Of a stretch of DNA of 6,243 nucleotides, positions 1-6,100 are shown in pieces. The DNA comes from Euryarchaeota archaeon UBA125. Lineage in GTDB: Archaea > Thermoplasmatota > Poseidoniia > Poseidoniales > Thalassarchaeaceae. The notes under the pieces were generated by a model. The model ran no database searches. It was given only the letters and a program-made list of their open reading frames with translations, and was not told the origin of the DNA. Numbering within the stretch: position 1 is the first letter of the stretch; each line of letters begins with the position of its first letter. The stretch is taken from assembly GCA_002502625.1 (NCBI GenBank), contig DAPV01000087.1:1-6243 (forward strand). The letters run 5' to 3'. The position numbers were made by a program, and so were the translations under genes.

Positions 1-1
1 T

Positions 2-457
2 GGAGATGGTTATGGAGATAATGGGGATTTCATGCCCAACGATCCATCTCAATGGATAGATTCTGATGAAGATGGTTACGGGGATAATAGTACTGGAACT
101 GATGGGGACGCATTCCCTGAAGATTCTACTCAGTGGTCAGATCAAGATGGAGATGGTTATGGAGATAATCCTCAAGGAACCACTCCTGATGAATTCCCTA
201 ATGATCCGAATGAGTGGGTTGATACAGATGGAGATGGATATGGAGATAATGGTGACTTTATGCCCAACGATCCTTCTCAATGGATAGATTCAGATGGAGA
301 TGGTTATGGAGATAACCTCTCTGGAACTAACCCTGATGTATTCCCTAACGATGGCACCCAGTGGTCTGATTCTGATGGAGATGGTTATGGTGACAATCCA
401 CAGGGCAATTTAGCAGATGCGTTCCCTAACGATTCCTCTCAATGGTCTGATGTTGAC
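2..457 (+). repeat. Tandem 228-base super-repeat (two copies plus the start of a third)
   Basis: Copy 1 spans 2-229 and copy 2 spans 230-457. Each contains a 22-residue unit ending NGDFMPNDPSQ, then a 27-residue unit beginning WIDSD, then a 27-residue unit beginning WSD with DNPQG. The order of the three variants is identical in both copies. At DNA level the starts of the two copies match closely (gatttcatgcccaacgat at 26 against gactttatgcccaacgat at 254). The next unit (from 458, SDGYGDN) begins as the same type and then switches to the Cys-containing repeat. This looks like duplication of a three-unit block, and the series probably continues upstream of the window. Confidence 0.88.
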
Positions 458-1894
458 AGTGATGGATATGGTGATAATCAGACTGGAAATTATCCCGATA
501 ATTGCCCTAATACTCCTGTAAATGCTCGCCCTGTTGATTCTAATGGTTGCCATGAATCAGAATTAGATACTGATGAAGATGGAGTTACTGATGATATAGA
601 TTTGTGTCCACAAACCCCAGACAGTGAAACTGCTGATTCTAATGGTTGTTCACCATCTCAGAGAGATACAGATAACGATGGAGTGACCGATGATCTCGAT
701 GACTGCCCCCAAACTCCGAACGGAGAATCAGTAAATTCAGTTGGTTGTGGAGAAAGTCAACTTGATGATGATCTCGATGGAGTAATGAATGACCGAGACA
801 ATTGCCCATCAACTGATTTTGGTCTTGTAGTAGATGGATATGGTTGTGCCACAAATCAATTAGACACAGATGGTGACGGAGTTAATGATGATATTGATGC
901 TTGTATTTCTACAATCCCATCATATAGTGTTGATGAGCAAGGATGTGCTGATTATCAAAAGGATTCTGATGGGGATTCAGTAATGGACGATAAGGACCTA
1001 TGCGCCAACACTCCTTCAGGAGAGTCAGTAGATGTCAATGGTTGCGGAGATACACAGAAAGATAGTGATAATGATTCTGTTAAAGATGCAGTAGATTCCT
1101 GTCCCGGAACTCCAGGAATTGAGGTTGCAGATGCAGATGGTTGTTCTCCCTCTCAGAAAGATTCAGATGTTGATGGGATAAACAATGCAATCGATGAGTG
1201 CCCTCAAACTAATTCTGGTTCTTCTGTAAACAATGTTGGTTGTGCAGATTATGAAAGAGATACGGATGGCGACGGAGTCTTAGATATCGATGATTTCACT
1301 TGTCCTTCTACTCCAATTAATGAGATAGCTGATTTGATTGGTTGTGGTCCTTCTGAGAGAGATACCGATGGAGATTTAGTAGTTGATGCATCAGATATTT
1401 GTCCTAATACAAATCTTGGAGCATCGGTAGATTCCGATGGATGTTCAGTTAGTCAGAGGGATACAGATGGTGATGGAATCAAAGATGATCTGGATATTTT
1501 CCCTAACAACGCTAATGAATGGGATGATTCGGATGGTGACGGAGTTGGGGATAATTCAGATGCTTATCCTGACGACCCTGCTGCTTCTTTAGAAGGAGAG
1601 CTGGATAATCCAATTGGTTTGATTATGATCATTATAGTAGTCACAATTCTTGCTTTAGGTGGAGGTGCTCTTCTATTCATCAGAAGTAGCAATGATACTG
1701 AAGGAGTTGAAACTCTTGTAGCAGCGAGTGAACAATCTGAAATTCATCAAACTTCGATAGTATCCGAACAGACTTCGTCAACTCAGCCTCAACCTGAACA
1801 ATTTGTTGATGAACAAGGGAACCATTGGATTAAACAGCCTGATGGTACAATGCTTTGGTGGAATGGAACTGACTGGCAACAGGTAGATTCCTGA
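2..1894 (+). CDS. Membrane-anchored TSP3-like calcium-binding surface protein, 5' end missing
   Basis: The frame is open from the first full codon of the window, and its first residues (GDGYGDNGDF) are already a repeat unit. The ATG at 32 is therefore an internal Met (the same Met recurs at 260) and the true start lies upstream. Seen, numbering from that Met: residues 1-157 are Cys-free units of type W-x-D-x-D-x-DGYGDN...FPND; residues 158-488 are ten Cys-paired Asp-rich units; 489-527 return to the FPNN/DGDG type; 528-550 form one hydrophobic helix; 551-620 form a polar tail ending in a Trp-rich motif. DxDxDG loops are the hallmark of TSP3 calcium-binding repeats, and such arrays commonly form rigid extracellular stalks. 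Inferred: an exported protein anchored by its C-terminal helix, with the tail in the cytosol. The missing N-terminus may carry a signal peptide and a functional head domain, so the specific role is unknown. glyA follows 40 bases downstream on the same strand. Confidence 0.9.
   Translation, partial: GDGYGDNGDFMPNDPSQWIDSDEDGYGDNSTGTDGDAFPEDSTQWSDQDGDGYGDNPQGTTPDEFPNDPNEWVDTDGDGYGDNGDFMPNDPSQWIDSDGDGYGDNLSGTNPDVFPNDGTQWSDSDGDGYGDNPQGNLADAFPNDSSQWSDVDSDGYGDNQTGNYPDNCPNTPVNARPVDSNGCHESELDTDEDGVTDDIDLCPQTPDSETADSNGCSPSQRDTDNDGVTDDLDDCPQTPNGESVNSVGCGESQLDDDLDGVMNDRDNCPSTDFGLVVDGYGCATNQLDTDGDGVNDDIDACISTIPSYSVDEQGCADYQKDSDGDSVMDDKDLCANTPSGESVDVNGCGDTQKDSDNDSVKDAVDSCPGTPGIEVADADGCSPSQKDSDVDGINNAIDECPQTNSGSSVNNVGCADYERDTDGDGVLDIDDFTCPSTPINEIADLIGCGPSERDTDGDLVVDASDICPNTNLGASVDSDGCSVSQRDTDGDGIKDDLDIFPNNANEWDDSDGDGVGDNSDAYPDDPAASLEGELDNPIGLIMIIIVVTILALGGGALLFIRSSNDTEGVETLVAASEQSEIHQTSIVSEQTSSTQPQPEQFVDEQGNHWIKQPDGTMLWWNGTDWQQVDS
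503..1495 (+). repeat. Ten tandem 33-residue Cys-paired TSP3-like units
   Basis: The consensus is C-P-x-T-P...V-D-x-x-G-C-x-x-S-Q-x-D-T-D-x-D-G-V-x-D-D-x-D, period about 99 bases. Each unit has exactly two Cys, normally with 13 residues between them. The first unit has one extra residue inside the Cys loop, and the eighth has one extra residue (DFT) before the next Cys. This gives 20 Cys, all the Cys in the visible protein. The pattern is close to the TSP3-like linkers seen in many bacterial OmpA-type proteins. One intra-unit disulfide plus calcium per unit is the likely fold, which fits an extracellular location. Individual units are degenerate (for example ACIST, DCPQT, LCANT), so this array looks older than the near-identical super-repeat before it. 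Confidence 0.9.
1613..1681 (+). other. C-terminal transmembrane helix of gene 1
   Basis: About 23 uncharged residues (IGLIMIIIVVTI, then LALGGGALLFI) follow the acidic linker ending ELDNP and are followed by an Arg (RSSND). An Asp-rich side before the helix and Arg after it suggest the N-terminal part is outside and the tail inside. A GGG near the middle could permit helix packing or a kink. It is the only clearly hydrophobic segment in the visible part of the protein. Confidence 0.88.
1826..1876 (+). other. Trp-rich tail motif, DUF2510-like by eye
   Basis: The last residues of gene 1 read HWIKQPDGTMLWWNGTDWQQ, a W-x3-P-x-G-x3-W-W-N-G-T-x-W pattern just before the stop. It recalls the short DUF2510 motif known mainly from actinobacterial membrane proteins (W-Y-x-D-P-x-G ... 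W-W-D-G-T-x-W). The resemblance is from memory and covers only about 17 positions. It is separated from the membrane helix by a Ser/Thr/Gln-rich spacer (about 1682-1801), so it would sit on a flexible cytosolic tether. A protein-binding role is plausible but unproven. Confidence 0.5.
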
Positions 1895-1934
1895 TTGGCA
1901 ATTTCTTTGAACGGGGTGTTACATCGTCCATGAT

Positions 1935-3188
1935 ATGAGCCCCTCACGAGAGACGGTAAACCGAGTATTAGGTGCAGTAGAAAGTAGTGGGAAACATTAC
2001 GGATCTGGATTCCCAATGATTGCAAGTGAGAATGTAATATCTCCAATGGTTCGTCAAGCTTGTGATAGTGATCTTCATGGACGTTATGCTGAAGGTCTTC
2101 CCGGTAAGAGATATTACCAAGGTTGTGATGATTTTGATACTATCGAATCGATAGGAATACATCTCGCCAAGAAGGTCTTTTCAGCACCATTTGTTAATAT
2201 TCAACCAACCTCTGGAACAGTATCAAACATTGCTGCTCTGAAGGCGTTAGTCAAACCCGGAGATCGTATCACTGCGGTGTCTACTGCAGATGGTGGCCAC
2301 ATTTCTCATGCTCAGATGGGAGCTGTTGGTCTCAGAGGGCTTGATCTGAATACATATCCTTGGGATGCAGATAGGATGGAACCCGACATTGATGCAGCAG
2401 CAGCAATGATTCGTGATGAGAAACCTAAATTAGCCCTGTTTGGGGCCTCTGTTTTTTTGTTCCCTACTCCTTTGCAAGAACTTGCAGATGCAGCACATGA
2501 GGTCGGTGCGACTGTAATGTATGATGGAGCACACGTTTTGGGTTTGATAGCAGGTGGTGTTTTCCAAGACCCTCTTCGAGAAGGAGCCGATGTAATGACC
2601 GGATCTTCTCACAAGACATTTCCAGGACCTCAAGGTGGTTTTCTAATTTCTAGTAGTGAAGATGAGAAGTTTCAGAAGAAATTGAATAATGCAGTTTTCC
2701 CTGGAACAAATTCATCATATCATCTTCACCATGTAGCTGGCAAGGTAGTTGCTATGGCTGAATTCGAAGAATTTGGAACTAAGTATGCTCAAGATATTGT
2801 TGCAAATGCGAAGGTTCTTGCAAGTTCTCTTGCCTCTGAAGGTTTTGATGTCTTAGCTGAAGAAAGAGGATATACAGCAAGTCATCAAGTTCTAACCAGG
2901 CATGGCGGAATTGATTCAGGAGCTGGAAGAAAAGCGGCTTCTATTCTGGAAGAAGCAGGTATTATTACCAACATGAATATGCTTCCAGGAGATACCAAGG
3001 CTATGTCTCCATCTGGATTACGTCTGGGTGTCCAAGAACTAACTCGACATGGAATGGGTATTGATGAAATGGAACAAGTGGCAGAATGTTTCCGCCGAGT
3101 TCTCATTGACAATGAAGATCCTAGAAAAGTTAAGGAAAGAGTAAACTCGATCCGTTCAGAATTCCAAGAAGTGAAATATTGCTACTAA
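1935..3188 (+). CDS. glyA: Serine hydroxymethyltransferase (archaeal type)
   Basis: This PLP enzyme interconverts serine and glycine, passing the one-carbon unit to a reduced pterin (tetrahydrofolate, or tetrahydromethanopterin in some archaea) in the cytosol. Key residues are seen in order: IASEN with S31; RYAEGLPGKRYYQG with Y51, E53 and Y60-Y61; SGT before the helix near residue 93; GGH with H122; DGAH with D197 and H200; SSHKTFPGPQGG with the PLP lysine K227; and SGLRLG with R363, which matches the substrate carboxylate-binding Arg of E. coli GlyA (also 363). The length of 417 residues equals that of E. coli GlyA. The phrases VLGLIAGG..QDPLREGAD and GPQGG resemble archaeal rather than bacterial SHMTs as I remember them. 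The start is firm: an in-frame TGA lies at 1908-1910 and no other ATG, GTG or TTG occurs in frame before 1935. No convincing Shine-Dalgarno is seen (GGGGTG at 1913-1918 is too far upstream), so the mRNA may be leaderless or co-transcribed with gene 1. Which pterin it uses cannot be told from sequence. Confidence 0.96.
   Translation: MSPSRETVNRVLGAVESSGKHYGSGFPMIASENVISPMVRQACDSDLHGRYAEGLPGKRYYQGCDDFDTIESIGIHLAKKVFSAPFVNIQPTSGTVSNIAALKALVKPGDRITAVSTADGGHISHAQMGAVGLRGLDLNTYPWDADRMEPDIDAAAAMIRDEKPKLALFGASVFLFPTPLQELADAAHEVGATVMYDGAHVLGLIAGGVFQDPLREGADVMTGSSHKTFPGPQGGFLISSSEDEKFQKKLNNAVFPGTNSSYHLHHVAGKVVAMAEFEEFGTKYAQDIVANAKVLASSLASEGFDVLAEERGYTASHQVLTRHGGIDSGAGRKAASILEEAGIITNMNMLPGDTKAMSPSGLRLGVQELTRHGMGIDEMEQVAECFRRVLIDNEDPRKVKERVNSIRSEFQEVKYCY
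3185..3188. other. Overlapping convergent stop codons
   Basis: The TAA of glyA occupies 3186-3188 on the + strand. The TAG of the opposing gene occupies 3187-3185 on the - strand. The two reading frames therefore overlap by four bases with no intergenic spacer, and no T-rich archaeal terminator is seen just beyond either stop. Each transcript must end inside the other gene. Confidence 0.92.
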
Positions 3189-6100
3189 GGATTCTTTGGA
3201 TCCCAGTCTTGATAACCAGCTTGATTGTACATGTTAACTTGCTGTTGACTCTCATTTGATGAAGGAGGGGGAGGTAGATTTGAATCAGTTTGAATCGGGG
3301 AGCTGACAACAGGAGGAGGTGGAGGATCATCAAATAGTAAGTTCGTAGGATCTACCCATACATTCTTTCTTTTATTTCCTCGATTTAACCTTAGCATGGA
3401 TACTAAAACCAATGCTATCAAAATTGTAACAAGTATCGCTACAATGATTAACAGTTCATTTGAAAGAGTAATAGATCCAACTCCCGCTTGATTACTTTCT
3501 GTTTGTTCATCATTATTTTCATCATTTTCTTCGATTCCAATGGTACTGTTCTGATTAAGGGTTGGAGCCGAGTCATCAGGCGTTTGGTCGTTGGTTCCAT
3601 TTCCATCAATAGATTGCCAACATCCGTCTCCATCTTCATCCGTCATCGTCTCACGATCAACATCTTGATTAGGACATGAATCAGAAGTATCTGAAACTCC
3701 ATCTCTATCTGAATCGATTCCTTCTGATTCATCTTTACATCCGTCTCCATCACTATCCAAAACTTTGCCTGAGGTCCATCCTGTTTCACCTAATGGGCAG
3801 AAATCATCTCCATCTAGAATACCATCTCCATCATCGTCCATGTCTTCAAGAGAATCACGGCAACCATCTCCATCGTGATCGGTCATTGAATTTGAATTAA
3901 AAATCACTCCAGTAGGACAGAAATCATCTGAATTTTGAATTCCGTCGTTATCCTTATCTGAATCCTCATCAATGTCTCTACAACCATCTCTATCATGATC
4001 TGTAACCTCAGTTGATATCCACCCAAGCGAACCCTTTGGACATAGATCTGCGACACTATCTACAGCATCATTATCATCATCCCGATCTTCTCCATTCAGA
4101 TTGCTATCTAGACATCCATCACCGTCGTAATCGGTTTCTTTGGATGATATCATTCCTACTTGACCCATAGGACATGCATCTACGGATTCTAAAACAGGGT
4201 AATCATTTAGGCCATCATTGTCTCTATCAAAATCTTCATCAGATCTATCTTTACATCCATCTCCATCGTGATCGGTTACTTCACCAATTCCTGGAATAAA
4301 GTTCGATAGCCAATCTAATGTACCCATTTTACATTGATCATCTGAATCAATGACTCCGTCGTTATCTGAGTCCTGCTCTTCTAAGTATCCATCTCTACAT
4401 CCATCATTATCATAATCATCACCGTCCCATCCAATTTCCCAGTCAGAGAATCCAGACTCCAAGTATAAGTGATCATTAGTATTAGTTTCCGGATCGCATC
4501 TATCGTTGAAATCGGTAACTCTATCATTATCGTCATTATCATCTTCTGAGGAATCCTTACATCCATCATTATCGAAATCTGTAGATTTTGTCGATGTCCA
4601 ACCGATTTCACCCTCTGGACAGTCATCGTATTGATCGACGATTGAGTCATTATCATTATCTTCGTCGCATAAATCTCCTATTCCGTCATTATCATAATCA
4701 GATTGGTCTATGTTTTCATTTTCATTACAATTATCATCCTTGTCCGGAATTCCATCTCCATCAGTATCTGGATAGTACTTGCTTATCCATGCATCATGAT
4801 TTCCACCATGAAGAGTCAATTGATTGAATAAATTGAGGGTCCCATCTATACTTCCAACTTGGTACATAGTTCCATTCTCGTCAACATGTATACCATTTAC
4901 ACGTAAATCGGTTCCATCATCATCTTTAGGGTCACTATCCCATGAAATTGACCTCATCCCATCAGCCGAAACTGTCTCTATTTCTTCTTTCATTACAACG
5001 TAAATTTTACCTTCAGGTCCTACGGATAGCCCACCCTCATTCTTGTCATGAGAATAACAACACATTGCTAAGTCTCTTATCCACTGTTCGTCTCCAGTTG
5101 AATTGAACTGAGCAACAAATTCTCTTCTTCCTGATGTTGTAGGGTAATCCCCAAAAAGGAACGCACCCCCATCTCTGTAGCCTCTCAACACAATTTCTCC
5201 ATTAGGGCCAATTTCTAATTCGTGGCCGTATTCATTGTTATCTCCACCCCAGATTTCTCCCCATTCTACATACGCTCTATCATCAATCTTTATTCCAAAA
5301 ATATTCCAACTACTTCCTGTTTGTTGGCTACATATCCTAGTACTATCTAATTCAATACATCCTTGATCACTATTAGAGCGGTGAATCCCTAAAAGATAGA
5401 TATTTGATGATGAATCAACTTCCACATCATTTAGTTCATTTCTGTAATTATTGTCACAATATAATTCCCCTTGGGCACGATATCCTTCAATTTCCTTCGA
5501 CCATCTGTGAGTCCCATCATTTTCGAATCTAACTATGAAACTACTTTCCATATAATTTCCACAATGTCCTCTGAATTTCTGTTCATCATCAACTTGGAAC
5601 CAATCATTAGAAGTTCCTTCCCAAACTCCTACGACATATACATCTCCGTTGCTTGGATCTACGCCTACTCCATTGGCATAAGAATCATCATTTCCTTCTC
5701 TTCCAAATTGATGGGCCCATTCCCATTCTCCATCTGAATCGACTTGAGCTACATATCCTCTCCATCTATTCTCGTCTTCAGAAGATTGTAAACTATCAAT
5801 TTCTGTTCCATCTCCGAATACTAATTCATATCTGTAATATCCGGTGATTACTAGTCCATCGGAAGGAGTAATATCTATGTCATTTGCTACTTGTTGCCCA
5901 CTACCACAATTTCGTTCATTAGAAATTGATTGTGACCATAAATGGTTTCCATTTGCTGAGTATTTGGTAATGAAAATTTCATTGCATGAATCACTTCCTT
6001 GTAATGAAGAATGAGAATTATCCATTGATTCAATACGGAAGTTACAATCATCTTGTCCGCCTTCACAATATGACCCTACAACGTAAATTGAACCATCAGA

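Noticed and set aside
32..34. ATG at 32 as the true start of gene 1
   Set aside because: The frame is open upstream, the preceding codons already encode a repeat unit, and the same Met recurs at 260 inside the equivalent unit.
66..287. Open frame in another frame of the first repeat array, Met/Ile/Glu-rich
   Set aside because: It is a frame shadow of the periodic gatggagatggttatgga sequence; its product repeats only because the true frame does.
503..1495. Regularly spaced repeats of about 99 bases considered as a CRISPR array
   Set aside because: The repeats are coding, degenerate at third positions and continuous without unique spacers; the periodicity is in the protein.
1895..1934. Possible promoter (AT-rich caatttcttt at 1898-1907) and GGGGTG at 1913-1918 as a ribosome site before glyA
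   Set aside because: The AT-rich stretch is a poor TATA match, and GGGGTG is 16 bases from the ATG, too far for a normal Shine-Dalgarno. Co-transcription with gene 1 or a leaderless mRNA cannot be distinguished.
2452..2458. Run of seven T inside glyA considered as terminator or slippage site
   Set aside because: It encodes Val-Phe-Leu in a conserved strand (ASVFLFPTP), has no preceding hairpin, and the frame is intact on both sides.
3488..3900. Open frames on the + strand (3488-3679, 3676-3900), opposite the Asp-rich repeats
   Set aside because: They mirror the antisense of the repeat codons (recurrent ccatctccatc), are rich in His, Leu and Arg without domain character, and lie wholly inside the well-supported - strand gene.
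5471..5847. Two + strand open frames opposite the propeller domain
   Set aside because: No recognisable features, and they overlap a long frame with consistent propeller motifs on the opposite strand.
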